Origin: Ignavibacteriaceae bacterium | Lineage (GTDB): Bacteria; Bacteroidota; Ignavibacteria; Ignavibacteriales; Ignavibacteriaceae | Reading direction: 5' to 3' | Assembly: GCA_013388515.1 (NCBI GenBank) | Contig: JACAFC010000094.1 | Location: 1-64,000 of the forward strand | Length of the DNA: 64,000 nucleotides | Shown here: piece by piece, positions 10,457 to 19,340 of the stretch | Numbering within the stretch: position 1 is the first letter of the stretch | Layout: each line of letters begins with the position of its first letter | Notes under the pieces: generated by a model | Told to the model about the DNA's origin: nothing | The model's database searches: none | What the model saw: only the letters and a program-made list of their open reading frames with translations | Made by a program: the position numbers and the translations under genes

Positions 10457-11566
10457 TTAATAAAATCTATTGACCGAATTTAAAAGCTTGATTGAAGGAG
10501 GGCCCTTTTTTGAATTGACAAAATAAAATTCAATCATCTCTGATCTTGTTGGCCCGATCCAATATCTACCGTCTGTTGCTATTCTATCCTTTTTATTAAT
10601 ATTATAAGGATTGTTTAAACTAATACTACAATAATAATCGCCATCAGGTAGATATTGATAACCCTTCAATAATATCATCCTTGTTAAGGACTTACCTGCT
10701 TCTATTTTTGTAAACCAATTATTGTCATAATAATCTGTTGGCTCAGGTTTATTTATTTCTTTATAAATTGATTCATATGTTTTTTTATTTGCGGTATGAT
10801 AAAACGCAGGTCCGTTAGTAAAATAATGGAAAAGTTCCGTACCCATTTTATCTGGGTCAAGAACATATAAATCATCTGTATCTTTATTCTTAATCGTTAT
10901 TACATATTTTACAGTTGCAGTATCTGCATTATCGATCCAAAGACTATCTGTGGTTATAGATAAGCCCTCATGAAGTTGATCACATTCTATTAATCCATTT
11001 CTAACGTTCTCATTATTCCTTTTATCGTTTGCAAAAGGGTAAGACCATTCAGTATGAATTATATCCGAAGGATAATATCTGATATCAAAATCAAATATGT
11101 CTGGGTAAGGCCATATATCGCTGGATAACGTTGCTAAAAAATAACCTATGTAACATTTTTTATTGTTAGCTGTTACTATAAATGGTTTATTGTTCCAGAA
11201 CTTATAAAAGGATTCAGAGATGGACGAATCAAGATTGATTCCGGGAAAAAGATAATTTTTATCTTTCTTCAAATAAATGCAATGACTCGACCAATCATAA
11301 AATTCAATATCATTCTGTGAAAGCCAGGGTTTATCAGCCAGTTCCAAATCTTCTAAATTTGTGTTAAGTATATTTTTAATAGTTAAAGTAGTATCCTTAA
11401 GAAAATAGATTGCAAATGCATTCTCAGTTACGGGCGCAACTGGATTGTCGTTACATCGGATGGCAAATAAAACTAAGGATGTAAATAAACTAAGAACTAA
11501 AATAAACCGGTTATTCAGTTTATTATAAAGTTGATGTAGTTGTTGTGAACTTATTTTCCTCGACAT
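10457..11566 (-). CDS. Putative lipoprotein, unknown function
   Basis: The 369-residue protein has a single hydrophobic segment (residues 20-37) followed by Cys38 and the sequence NDNPVAPVTENAFAIYFL. A CNDNP-type start after a signal is common in Ignavibacteria lipoproteins. The residue before the cysteine is Arg, which is not a canonical lipobox, so lipidation is uncertain. The remainder contains Trp/Tyr-rich beta-type sequence and no recognisable catalytic motif. The long N-terminal extension before the hydrophobic stretch suggests a possibly later true start, but no closer ATG gives a good signal. Confidence 0.55.
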   Translation of the reverse strand: MSRKISSQQLHQLYNKLNNRFILVLSLFTSLVLFAIRCNDNPVAPVTENAFAIYFLKDTTLTIKNILNTNLEDLELADKPWLSQNDIEFYDWSSHCIYLKKDKNYLFPGINLDSSISESFYKFWNNKPFIVTANNKKCYIGYFLATLSSDIWPYPDIFDFDIRYYPSDIIHTEWSYPFANDKRNNENVRNGLIECDQLHEGLSITTDSLWIDNADTATVKYVITIKNKDTDDLYVLDPDKMGTELFHYFTNGPAFYHTANKKTYESIYKEINKPEPTDYYDNNWFTKIEAGKSLTRMILLKGYQYLPDGDYYCSISLNNPYNINKKDRIATDGRYWIGPTRSEMIEFYFVNSKKGPPSIKLLNSVNRFY

Positions 11567-11943
11567 ATCATTATCCCCTGAGATAAATTATATCAGGTTG
11601 TTTGGTTGGATACTACACAAATTCTTTATCTCCCATTTTGAATTCGCATTTTTTTCTTGGCTTAATATTTGACAAAAAAAACGCCAATGTCAAGATGTTG
11701 ATAGAAAACTTTTAATTGCTGTTAGTAAAGAATTATAACTGATTAGAAAGGAAAATTACCGCAGCGTAATTTTGATTCCACCAATTTTCACTTAGTAAAA
11801 AGGAAGTCAAGGAGAGGTTTTGTTGTTAAATTTTATTTCACTTGTATGACCAAGAGGTAGAAATTTAATCATAATGCAAAATTAAACCGTAAAAATAAAA
11901 ATGGCGATCTTAAGATCGCCATCAGTTCAAACTCTAAACAAAA
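11567..11943. other. Non-coding gap between lipoprotein and CBS genes
   Basis: I see no gene here. The stretch is AT-rich. Its only clear element is the hairpin terminator at 11901-11922 next to the CBS gene. Some of the remainder presumably serves as promoter for the lipoprotein gene starting at 11566. Confidence 0.5.
11901..11922 (-). terminator. Rho-independent terminator of the CBS gene
   Basis: A perfect 22-base palindrome, ATGGCGATCTT joined to AAGATCGCCAT. On the minus strand it is followed by TTTTATTTTT. It sits 21 bp after the stop codon of the CBS-domain gene. Confidence 0.85.
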
Positions 11944-12381
11944 TCATCTTCTGCTATCTGTAATATATCTCACCAGTTGGTCTATCTCAAATTCTTTTTC
12001 ATCAATAATTGCATTTACAACATCGCCAATTGATATTACGCCGGCTAATTTTCCTTTATCGTAAACAGGTAAGTGGCGAACTTTTTTATTTATCATCAGT
12101 GCCATGCACTCTTCGGTAGTGGTATTAACCTCAACATAAATTACATTGGGAGACATAATTTCGCTTACAAGACTTTCTCTAGAAGATTTGCCTTCAAGGG
12201 CAACCTTGCGGGCATAATCTCTTTCCGAAATTATCCCAACTAAGCTTTCACCATCCAAAACAAGTAAAGCGCCCACTTCTTTTTCTGCCATTTGCTGCAA
12301 TGCTTCAAACACTTTTTGGTTAGGAGAGATAGAAAATATTCTATTCCCTTTTTTCAATAGCATTTCCCGAACTGTTTTCAT
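11944..12381 (-). CDS. CBS-domain pair protein
   Basis: A 145-residue soluble protein made almost entirely of two CBS domains (about residues 7-62 and 72-130). Typical CBS signatures are visible: ALLVLDGESLVGIISERDYARK in the first and HLPVYDKGKLAGVISIGDVV in the second. Stand-alone CBS pairs bind adenosine nucleotides or NAD and act as sensors or modulators of partner proteins. The partner cannot be told from sequence. It has its own terminator. The nearest upstream gene is the transaldolase-isomerase fusion, 166 bp away, so a functional link is only a guess. Confidence 0.88.
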   Translation of the reverse strand: MKTVREMLLKKGNRIFSISPNQKVFEALQQMAEKEVGALLVLDGESLVGIISERDYARKVALEGKSSRESLVSEIMSPNVIYVEVNTTTEECMALMINKKVRHLPVYDKGKLAGVISIGDVVNAIIDEKEFEIDQLVRYITDSRR

Positions 12382-12547
12382 CTTTTATCCTTTCCAGTGT
12401 TTGTTTGAAATTATATTCCAATTTTCCGATTGAATATAAAATCTTAGATGTTGGTAATCAAATACTATCTTTTGCTGGCTCACGAACTATTAAAAAATCG
12501 TTTTTCTGCTAAAAACAAAGATAGAAAGACAATTAAACTAAAGTCCG

Positions 12548-15376
12548 TTACCTAAGTAACGCTGCAATTGATTTTAAACCCTTATCTAAATCGCCAGCAA
12601 TATGTATTCTTATAACCCTTCGATCCTTATTTAAAAGAGATCTAAAATCTCCTAATGCTTGCGCATGCTGAAGTGTAGCAAAATCATATCCCGAACCCGG
12701 AATTGGAATTTGAAGATCGGTATCCGCTGTTAACAAAATATACAGCCCTTTATTTGGACCGCCTTTATGTAGCTGCCCGGTTGAATGCAAATACCTTGGC
12801 CCATAACCAATAGTGGTCGCCGTTTTATATTTTTTACTTAGCTGGTTTCTAACAAGTTGCAGCTGTTTTTCTCTCTCTGGGGTGTGATGAAAATACGCAA
12901 GAAAAGAAATATAATCCGATGAATTGGTCAGTTTAAAAAATTTATTAAGAAAATCCTTCGCTGATTTCCCGGTCAAATTCAAAGAAAGATCAGCATGGAC
13001 AGAAATCGAATCCGACTTTACAAGAGGACTAGATTCTGCAAAGCTTCCGTTCTGTTTCCATTCAGCTAAAAGATCGTTGGTATTCTTCTTACTCTCTGAA
13101 ACATTCGGTTCATCAAAAGGATTAACGCCAACAACTGCACACGATGTTGCTGTTGCAATTTCCCATCGCAAAAACTCTCCGCCAAGTGCATAAACATCCG
13201 GCAGCATAATTCGAACAACTGGATAACCTGCTAATTCTAGAGCAGTGAGTTTCTTTTCTATTGTTGGATCTTTCTCTTTCTTTATGAACATGTAAACAAA
13301 AACTCTGTCGTTTCCATATTGTTCTTTTGATCCCAAAGTTTCTCCTTCAACAGGAAGAATTCCCACGCCTTCTTTTCCGGTGCTTTCTGCAATTAACTGT
13401 TCAACCCACAAACCAAATGATTTAATTGAATTGGAAAGAACAAACGTTACTTTATCTTTTCCTAACTTTTGATTGATTCCAAGAAATACTCCAAGGCTTA
13501 CAGCGGGATTAACATCAGATGGTATGAATGGACTGCAGGTTTGCTTCATTCTAAAGGCACTATTCAAAATCTCCTTAATGTTAATTCCGATAAGCGCCAT
13601 TGGCACTAATCCGAAAAATGATAAAGCCGAATATCTTCCGCCGTAATCTTCAGGATTCGTGAAAACGTATCTAAAATTCTTGCTTCTCGCTTCTTGCTCC
13701 AATGATGTTTTGCTGTCAGTAATTGCAATAAAGTGCTTGCCTGCATTTTCAATCTTCTTCTCTTCATAAAGATTATAAAAATACTTGTAGAAACTGTTCG
13801 ACTCGATAGTTGATCCAGATTTGCTTGCAACTATGAACAAAGCTTTATTAAGATCAATTTGTGATTCAACATGTTTAACGGATTCGGGGCTTGTATTATC
13901 CAAAACAAAAAGTTTTAAGAACCCCCTCTTCACTCCGAATGTTTGAAGTGCAACTTCAGGACACAAACTGCTTCCGCCCATTCCAAGAAGAACAACTGAT
14001 GTGTATTTATCTGAACGAACATTGTTAACAAACTCATTTATTTCATCAACACGGTTCATAAAATCTTCAACTTCTAACCAGCCAAGACGATTTTTAATTG
14101 CTGCTGATACTTTCGGATCATCTTTCCATAAATATGAATCTTTCGCGAACAATCTTCGGGTAAATTGTTTGTCATTTAGAGATGATAACGCCGCTTTAAC
14201 TGAAGATTCCGATTTACCATAGAAGAATTTTTGTGTGCCCGCCTTATCTTCAATGTATTTCAATCTTTCTTGAGCTAACTTTTTCATCAGCTTGTCAAAC
14301 GGCTCAATAAATTTTTGAACACCGTCATTTGTAAGCTGTGTTGTAACTAAATCAATGTCTATTCCCAGTTTCTTTAAATTAACATGAACTTGAGAAGCTT
14401 CATCAACATTTTTAAGAATCGTATTCTCCTCCAATTTTCCATGATGAGCAAACGCTGCAATCGTAACTTCTGGAAGAGTATTAACTGTGTTGTAACCAAT
14501 CAGCGGCTCAACATACTTTGTATCTATATATAATGGATCTTTGGTACTTGTACTTGCCCAAAGCGGACGCTGAACTTTCGCTCCGGCAGCAGCTAATTTT
14601 TCCCAACGTTCTCCGCTGAAAATTTTAAGGTAACTTTGATAAGCAAGCTTTGCACTTGCAATTGCCGTCTTTCCGAGGAGATGTTCGGGCCGGGGTAAAT
14701 CACCAAAATCTTTTATTGGATTAATTAAATGTCCAAGCAGTTGGTCGGTAAGCACATCAATTCTGCTAAGGAAGAATGAAGCTACGGAAGCAATTTTATC
14801 AACTGATTTACCTTCAGATAATCTTCGCTCAAGTGCGTTGATGTATGCCTGGGCAACATCTTCATAAGCTTTAATTGAAAAGAGAAGTGTTATGTTAACA
14901 TTAATTCCTTCGTACAATGCTTGTTCAATAGCAGCAAGCCCCGCTGGAGTTCCCGGAATTTTAATATGGCAGTTTGGTCTGTTTACTGCAGTAAATAATC
15001 TTCTAGCTTCGCTTAAAGTAGTTTCAGTGTTGTGTGCAAGGTATGGCGAGACTTCCAAACTTACATAGCCATCAACACCGTTTGAACTTTCATAAACTGA
15101 GTTAAATAAGTCGCATGCATCTTGGACATCTTTAATGGTGATAGCATCATAAATTTCGAGAACAGATTTTCCTTCCTTTGCCAGTTTTTCTATTTGTTTG
15201 CTGTAGTCTGCTCCTTCAGAAATTGCTTTATGAAAAATTGCGGGATTTGAAGTTTGTCCGCGCAAACCTTCTTTAGTAATCCGTTTTTTAAGCTCGCCGG
15301 ATTTTATCATGCTGCGGGTTAAGTTATCAAGCCAATAGCTTTGTCCATAATCAATCAGTTTGGTTAAGTTACTCAT
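12548..15376 (-). CDS. Bifunctional transaldolase / glucose-6-phosphate isomerase
   Basis: A 942-residue fusion. The N-terminal half (about 1-370) is a transaldolase with the Schiff-base lysine in HIKIPGTPAG (Lys139 counting from this start) and the QTSNPAIF segment. The C-terminal half (about 400-930) is a phosphoglucose isomerase with LLGMGGSSL, ASKSGSTIESN, a KEGVGILPVEGE segment and HSTGQLHKGG. It would link the non-oxidative pentose phosphate pathway to glycolysis in the cytoplasm, moving a three-carbon dihydroxyacetone unit and interconverting glucose-6-P and fructose-6-P. Similar fusions are known in other bacteria. I chose the ATG at 15374-15376 because a GGAG lies six bases upstream. 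A TTG twelve bases earlier overlaps that site and is an unlikely start. Confidence 0.92.
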   Translation of the reverse strand: MSNLTKLIDYGQSYWLDNLTRSMIKSGELKKRITKEGLRGQTSNPAIFHKAISEGADYSKQIEKLAKEGKSVLEIYDAITIKDVQDACDLFNSVYESSNGVDGYVSLEVSPYLAHNTETTLSEARRLFTAVNRPNCHIKIPGTPAGLAAIEQALYEGINVNITLLFSIKAYEDVAQAYINALERRLSEGKSVDKIASVASFFLSRIDVLTDQLLGHLINPIKDFGDLPRPEHLLGKTAIASAKLAYQSYLKIFSGERWEKLAAAGAKVQRPLWASTSTKDPLYIDTKYVEPLIGYNTVNTLPEVTIAAFAHHGKLEENTILKNVDEASQVHVNLKKLGIDIDLVTTQLTNDGVQKFIEPFDKLMKKLAQERLKYIEDKAGTQKFFYGKSESSVKAALSSLNDKQFTRRLFAKDSYLWKDDPKVSAAIKNRLGWLEVEDFMNRVDEINEFVNNVRSDKYTSVVLLGMGGSSLCPEVALQTFGVKRGFLKLFVLDNTSPESVKHVESQIDLNKALFIVASKSGSTIESNSFYKYFYNLYEEKKIENAGKHFIAITDSKTSLEQEARSKNFRYVFTNPEDYGGRYSALSFFGLVPMALIGINIKEILNSAFRMKQTCSPFIPSDVNPAVSLGVFLGINQKLGKDKVTFVLSNSIKSFGLWVEQLIAESTGKEGVGILPVEGETLGSKEQYGNDRVFVYMFIKKEKDPTIEKKLTALELAGYPVVRIMLPDVYALGGEFLRWEIATATSCAVVGVNPFDEPNVSESKKNTNDLLAEWKQNGSFAESSPLVKSDSISVHADLSLNLTGKSAKDFLNKFFKLTNSSDYISFLAYFHHTPEREKQLQLVRNQLSKKYKTATTIGYGPRYLHSTGQLHKGGPNKGLYILLTADTDLQIPIPGSGYDFATLQHAQALGDFRSLLNKDRRVIRIHIAGDLDKGLKSIAALLR

Positions 15377-15461
15377 CAGTTTCTCCAAGAAAAGTTTTAT
15401 ACGAAATGAATTAGCAGCTCAAAATTAAGTTATGATGCGGGAATATTCAAACGATTATTCC

Positions 15462-15512
15462 AAACCTCCGATGTTTTGGTATCAGTGTTGGTTCGCTAAA
15501 CATCGGAGGTTT
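15462..15512 (-). terminator. 15-bp inverted repeat, probable original lhgO terminator
   Basis: AAACCTCCGATGTTT (15462-15476) pairs perfectly with AAACATCGGAGGTTT (15498-15512) around a 21-base loop. It lies directly beyond the duplicated lhgO 3' fragment (15519-15629) in the lhgO direction. It therefore looks like the terminator that once followed lhgO and is now separated from it by the ATPase gene. It is also 73 bp upstream of the fusion gene start. Confidence 0.6.
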
Positions 15513-15518
15513 CTTGGA

Positions 15519-15629
15519 CTAAAAATTCTCTTTCACTTTCTCGGCTATTGTTCTCCCAATATTTATCGAAGCAGTTGCTGCTGGAGATGGTGCATTAAGA
15601 ACATGAACCATTTTTCTGCTTCAACAATT
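15519..15629 (-). pseudogene. Duplicated 3' end of lhgO
   Basis: This stretch matches 16944-17055, the last 37 codons of lhgO including its TAG stop, with three substitutions and one missing base over about 112 positions. The missing base lies in a T run and shifts the frame, so the copy is not coding. Together with the intact copy it brackets the DUF4143 ATPase gene as a direct repeat. This is what one expects if a segment carrying the ATPase entered at the end of lhgO while the reading frame was preserved or restored. Confidence 0.85.
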
Positions 15630-15667
15630 TAAGATTCTCGATAATATTTAAGCATCTAAATTTCAAT

Positions 15668-16801
15668 CTAAATCGTCAAATCAAAAAATTTCCAGTAGTT
15701 ACTTCTATCAACTTTATGAATCTCGGCATTGTATGTTTCTGAAAAGACTTTAGGAATTTTAATTTTTTGTTTATCAGAATATTTTAACTCATACCCAGTG
15801 ATTTTTCCACCAGACTCCTCAACATAGTCAATTTCTTTTTGGTCATATGTTCTCCAAAAATAACAGTTAACATTTCTTTGAGCGTAACTGTTTGATTTTA
15901 TTCTTTCAGATATACAATAGTTCTCCCATAGTGCGCCAATATCATTTCGTAATGAAATTGGATTAAAATTATTTATCAAAGCATTTCTAATTCCATTATC
16001 ATAAAAATAAATTTTGAATGATTTTGATAACTCCTTTCGAATATTGCGGGAAAAAGAGTTAAGCTTAAACAGTACAAAACTTTGCTCAAGTAAGTCGACA
16101 TATTTTTGGATTGTTAAACTATTAACGCCCAGCTTCACGGCTAATTCGTTGTAAGTTACTTCGTTTCCAAGCTGTAAAGCGAGTGAAAGAACAAGATTTT
16201 TGAACAAGCCAGATTTTTTTATCCCTTCATATTTGAAAAGATCTTTGAACAAGTAGCTTGAAGAAAGTTCATGTAACCTTTTTATTGCATCTTCTTCATT
16301 AGATAAAAAAATTTCCGGGTAAGCTCCAAAACGCAAAAGTCTTTCCAACGAAGCATCTACAAAAAGCCAATCTTTGTCTGCTTTTATTTCTAATGCTGAA
16401 AGTGGGTATAGTGTGTGGTGAATTACTCTGCCAGTCATTGGTTCGGTAGTTTTATTTGCTAATTCAAAACTTGATGAGCCAGTTGCAATTATTTGAATGT
16501 CCTTGATGTTGTCTGTAATTACTTTTAATAATTTTCCAATGTTTGGAATATTCTGTGCTTCATCTAAAACTACTAATTTGTAATTACCCAAAAAGGCTCT
16601 AAGTTTTTCTGGCTCCGCATCTTTTAAAATCTGCTCAACTGATAGGATTTCACAGTTGAGGTATCGACCGTTATTATCCATGGTTTTTAATATTTGCTCT
16701 GCAAGAGTAGTTTTGCCTACTTGTCGAGCCCCATAAATAACAATCACCTTGCCCTTAAAAAGATCCTTTTTTAAGCTGTTTTCTAGTAATCTTAATATCA
16801 T
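15668..16801 (-). CDS. AAA ATPase with DUF4143 domain
   Basis: A 377-residue protein with Walker A GARQVGKTT near residues 24-32, Walker B KLVVLDEAQ near 76-84, and a sensor-like IIATGSSSFELANK. A C-terminal DUF4143 domain follows (about 200-330), with the nuclease-like KEIDYVEESGGKITGYELKY segment near its end. These proteins are widespread, mobile and patchily distributed. Their biochemical role is not established, and a link to toxin or defence functions has been suggested only loosely. The gene stands alone between two direct copies of the lhgO 3' end, so it is probably an acquired single-gene cargo. Confidence 0.88.
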   Translation of the reverse strand: MILRLLENSLKKDLFKGKVIVIYGARQVGKTTLAEQILKTMDNNGRYLNCEILSVEQILKDAEPEKLRAFLGNYKLVVLDEAQNIPNIGKLLKVITDNIKDIQIIATGSSSFELANKTTEPMTGRVIHHTLYPLSALEIKADKDWLFVDASLERLLRFGAYPEIFLSNEEDAIKRLHELSSSYLFKDLFKYEGIKKSGLFKNLVLSLALQLGNEVTYNELAVKLGVNSLTIQKYVDLLEQSFVLFKLNSFSRNIRKELSKSFKIYFYDNGIRNALINNFNPISLRNDIGALWENYCISERIKSNSYAQRNVNCYFWRTYDQKEIDYVEESGGKITGYELKYSDKQKIKIPKVFSETYNAEIHKVDRSNYWKFFDLTI

Positions 16802-16943
16802 AATAATGAATTTAAGTGAAAATTTTTGATTACAATATGAAAATTAACGAATATTGACAAAATTCCAAGGTAAGAATTTAGGTTTTGAAGTTATTCCTCC
16901 CTTATGCAAAATCATTCAAACGTTAGAGGAAAATGATATGCGG

Positions 16944-17055
16944 CTAAAAATTCTCCTTCACTTTCTCGGCTATTGTTCTCCCAATACTTATCGAAGCAGT
17001 TGCTGCTGGAGATGGTGCATTAAGAACATGAATCATTTTTTCTGCTTCAACAATT
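16944..17055. repeat. Direct repeat, copy A (intact lhgO end)
   Basis: This is the functional partner of the 15519-15629 copy, in the same orientation and about 1.4 kb away. It is the C-terminal coding end of lhgO. The match stops abruptly after CAACAATT at the inner lhgO side and at the stop codon on the other side. Confidence 0.85.
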
Positions 17056-18149
17056 CTAAAATCATCAACAAGATTGCCGTTTGGATCAACTGCTTGTGCA
17101 CGCACTCCAGCGCCGCCTTTAGTTAAATCATCAAGTTGTATTTCTGGAATCAGCTTTTGCAATGCTTTAACAAAAGCACTTTTGTTTAATGAGCGATGAA
17201 ATTCTCCAATTCCCATTTTGTAATACTTCGCCGCCATTTTCCAAAAGCCAGGGTACACCGCCATTTCAATAATATCGGTTGGCGAAAATTCTTTGTGTGA
17301 ATATCCTTCGCGCTTAAAAGCAAGTACGGCATTTGGTCCTGCTTCAACTCCGCCTTTTATCATTCTTGTGAAATGAACACCGAGAAAAGGAAAGCGGATA
17401 TCCGGCACAGGATAAATCAAATTCTTAACAAGATGTTCTTTCTCCTTCTTTAGTTTGTAATACTCACCGCGGAAGGGAATAATTTGCAAACCGGGATTTA
17501 CTCCGCAAATCTTCGCAACTTGATCCGAATGAAGCCCTGCACAATTAACTAAAAATCTTGTTTTGTACTCGGCGGAATTTGTCTCTAAAATCAGCAGATT
17601 GTTTTCTTTACTTAACCCTAAAAACTTACTGTTGATTTTTACTTCACCGCCGTTTGCCAGAATTATTTTTGCATAAGCTTCAGTTACTTGGTTATAATCA
17701 ACAATTCCGGTTTGAGGAATAAATAGACCTTCCAAACCATTTACGTGCGGTTCATATTCTTTTAATTCTTCTTTGCTAAGTTTTTTAATACCAACAAGCC
17801 CATTTGCTTTTCCTCTTTCTTCTAATTTTTGCAGCTGCGCAATTTCTTCTTGATTTAGCGCAACCACAAGTTTTCCGCATAGTTCATGCTTTATGCCATG
17901 CAGTTCGCAAAACTTGTACATCTGTTCTCGTCCTTCTACACAATTTTTTGCTTTGAGTGAGCCAGGTTTATAGTAAAGTCCCGAATGAATAACCCCGCTG
18001 TTATTTCCCGTTTGATGTGCGGCTAACTTACTTTCAGCTTCAAGCACGATAACATTTCGAATTCCGTTTTCTTGCAGAGCCATGGCTGTTGCGGTTCCAA
18101 CAATTCCCCCGCCGATAATCACAGCATCATAAATTTTTATTTGCATCAT
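16944..18149 (-). CDS. lhgO: L-2-hydroxyglutarate oxidase family FAD enzyme
   Basis: A 401-residue flavoprotein of the DAO family. It has an N-terminal dinucleotide-binding motif (VIIGGGIVGTATA), the HQTGNNSGVIHSGLYY segment that covers the flavin in this family, and a C-terminal GGAGVRAQAVDPNGNLVDDF followed by [10 protein letters not shown]. It would oxidise L-2-hydroxyglutarate to 2-oxoglutarate, a metabolite-repair reaction, passing electrons to the quinone pool at the membrane. The start is placed at the ATGATG at 18144-18149, with GGGA just upstream. A further in-frame start 27 bp earlier adds residues outside the fold. The last 37 codons exist twice in the window. Confidence 0.88.
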   Translation of the reverse strand: MMQIKIYDAVIIGGGIVGTATAMALQENGIRNVIVLEAESKLAAHQTGNNSGVIHSGLYYKPGSLKAKNCVEGREQMYKFCELHGIKHELCGKLVVALNQEEIAQLQKLEERGKANGLVGIKKLSKEELKEYEPHVNGLEGLFIPQTGIVDYNQVTEAYAKIILANGGEVKINSKFLGLSKENNLLILETNSAEYKTRFLVNCAGLHSDQVAKICGVNPGLQIIPFRGEYYKLKKEKEHLVKNLIYPVPDIRFPFLGVHFTRMIKGGVEAGPNAVLAFKREGYSHKEFSPTDIIEMAVYPGFWKMAAKYYKMGIGEFHRSLNKSAFVKALQKLIPEIQLDDLTKGGAGVRAQAVDPNGNLVDDFRIVEAEKMIHVLNAPSPAATASISIGRTIAEKVKENF

Positions 18150-18187
18150 GTTAATCCCAAAATATCTGCTAAGCAAAATTAACTAAA

Positions 18188-18269
18188 ATAGAACGCGGAT
18201 TTTTATGATTGTTTATGATTAATTATGATCTTAAAAAATCATAATTAATCTGCGGTATCAGCGTTCTAT
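18188..18269. repeat. Long imperfect palindrome (ATAGAACGCGGAT family)
   Basis: An imperfect inverted repeat of about 82 bp between the divergent lhgO and LOG genes. It opens with ATAGAACGCGGAT, ends with a near-complement GCGTTCTAT, and has an inner AT-rich stem (TGATTAATTATGAT against ATCATAATTAATC). The ends match those of the palindrome at 57751-57839, so these are two members of one family. It could fold as a cruciform or RNA hairpin. Confidence 0.7.
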
Positions 18270-18320
18270 TGTGTTCATTGTTCATAAATAGCTTTATCTT
18301 TGCAAAAACAAATTACCATT

Positions 18321-18857
18321 ATGCAAAAAACTATTACAATTTTTGGCAGCTCAATTCCTCAGCACGGGGATGAACAATATGCCGCTGCGGAAAAATTAGG
18401 CGAACTGCTTGCTTTAAAAGGATTTAATGTATGTTCAGGCGGCAACCTTGGAATTATGGAAGCAGTATCAAAAGGTGCTGTTCGCAACAATGCAAATGCG
18501 ATTGGCATTACTCTCAACTCGGTGGGATTCACTTCTAATAAATATTTAACCGAAGAAATTATTTGCTCGTCTTTGTTTGACAGAATTACTAAGCTAATTC
18601 AATACGGCGATGGCTATGTTATTCTTCAAGGTGGAACCGGCACATTGCTGGAACTTGCCGCAGTTTGGGAGTTGATGAACAAGGACTTACTTAGTGTTAA
18701 ACCAATCGCATGTCATTCGAGTATGTGGAAAGAAATTGTAAGCGTAATGAATGATCAGCTTAGAAAAGAAAACCGTTTGACAGACCTTGTTAAATGCTTT
18801 AATTCGGTTGAAGATATTGCTGATTATTTATCAACGACTATTCTTAAATCGAAATAA
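18321..18857 (+). CDS. LOG-family protein (nucleotide phosphoribohydrolase-like)
   Basis: A 178-residue Rossmann-type protein with the family signatures SGGNLGIMEAVSKGA and LQGGTGTLLEL. The latter is the PGGxGTxxE motif with Gln in place of Pro. LOG-family enzymes cleave the ribose-base bond of nucleoside monophosphates, and many bacterial members are misnamed lysine decarboxylases. The substrate here is unknown. A TTG at 18300 is possible, but the ATG at 18321 begins the first strand (MQKTITIFGSS). The thioesterase gene follows after only 9 bp, so the two are probably co-transcribed. Confidence 0.82.
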   Translation: MQKTITIFGSSIPQHGDEQYAAAEKLGELLALKGFNVCSGGNLGIMEAVSKGAVRNNANAIGITLNSVGFTSNKYLTEEIICSSLFDRITKLIQYGDGYVILQGGTGTLLELAAVWELMNKDLLSVKPIACHSSMWKEIVSVMNDQLRKENRLTDLVKCFNSVEDIADYLSTTILKSK

Positions 18858-18866
18858 GCTGTTCAC

Positions 18867-19334
18867 ATGAAATCGAAAGCGGTACAAGATTTTTATCCTA
18901 ACGAATTAAGCTACTGTTATGGCTGCGGCAAATCTAACGAACATGGTCATCAGCTAAAAACTTACTGGGATGGCGAGGAAACAGTTTCGCATTTCACTCC
19001 AAAAGAATATCACATTGCTATTCCCGGTTATGTTTACGGAGGATTAATTGCATCAATTATAGATTGCCACGGTACAGGTTCTGCGGCTTTGGCTTTTTAC
19101 AAAGCTGAGAATAGAGATATTGATACTTTGCCTCCATTCCGATTTGTTACTGCTTCACTTCAAGTTGATTATCTAAAACCTACGCCGCTTGGTGTTGAGC
19201 TTGAATTGAGAGGCAAGATAGTAGAAGTTAAAGGAAGGAAAGTGATTACGGAAATTACTTTATCGGCAAATGGACAGATTACTGCGCGCGGGAAAGTTAT
19301 TGCAGTTCAAATGCCGGAAGGTATGTTAAAATAA
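18867..19334 (+). CDS. Hotdog-fold thioesterase (PaaI-like)
   Basis: A 155-residue protein with hotdog-fold features. An N-terminal CYGCGKSNEHGHQL segment resembles small thioesterases with a cysteine pair. The central helix begins VYGGLIASIIDCHG, with the HG..A-type catalytic surrounding replaced by YGG. A C-terminal strand follows (FVTASLQVDYLKPTPLG). It would hydrolyse an acyl-CoA thioester; the substrate is not predictable. It follows the LOG gene closely and converges on cydC, whose stop is 6 bp away. Confidence 0.8.
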   Translation: MKSKAVQDFYPNELSYCYGCGKSNEHGHQLKTYWDGEETVSHFTPKEYHIAIPGYVYGGLIASIIDCHGTGSAALAFYKAENRDIDTLPPFRFVTASLQVDYLKPTPLGVELELRGKIVEVKGRKVITEITLSANGQITARGKVIAVQMPEGMLK

Positions 19335-19340
19335 TTCAAT

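Noticed and set aside
15432-17126. Two plus-strand small ORFs that look paralogous (15432-15632 and 16854-17126)
   Set aside because: They are antisense readings of the duplicated lhgO 3' end and so share sequence for that reason only.
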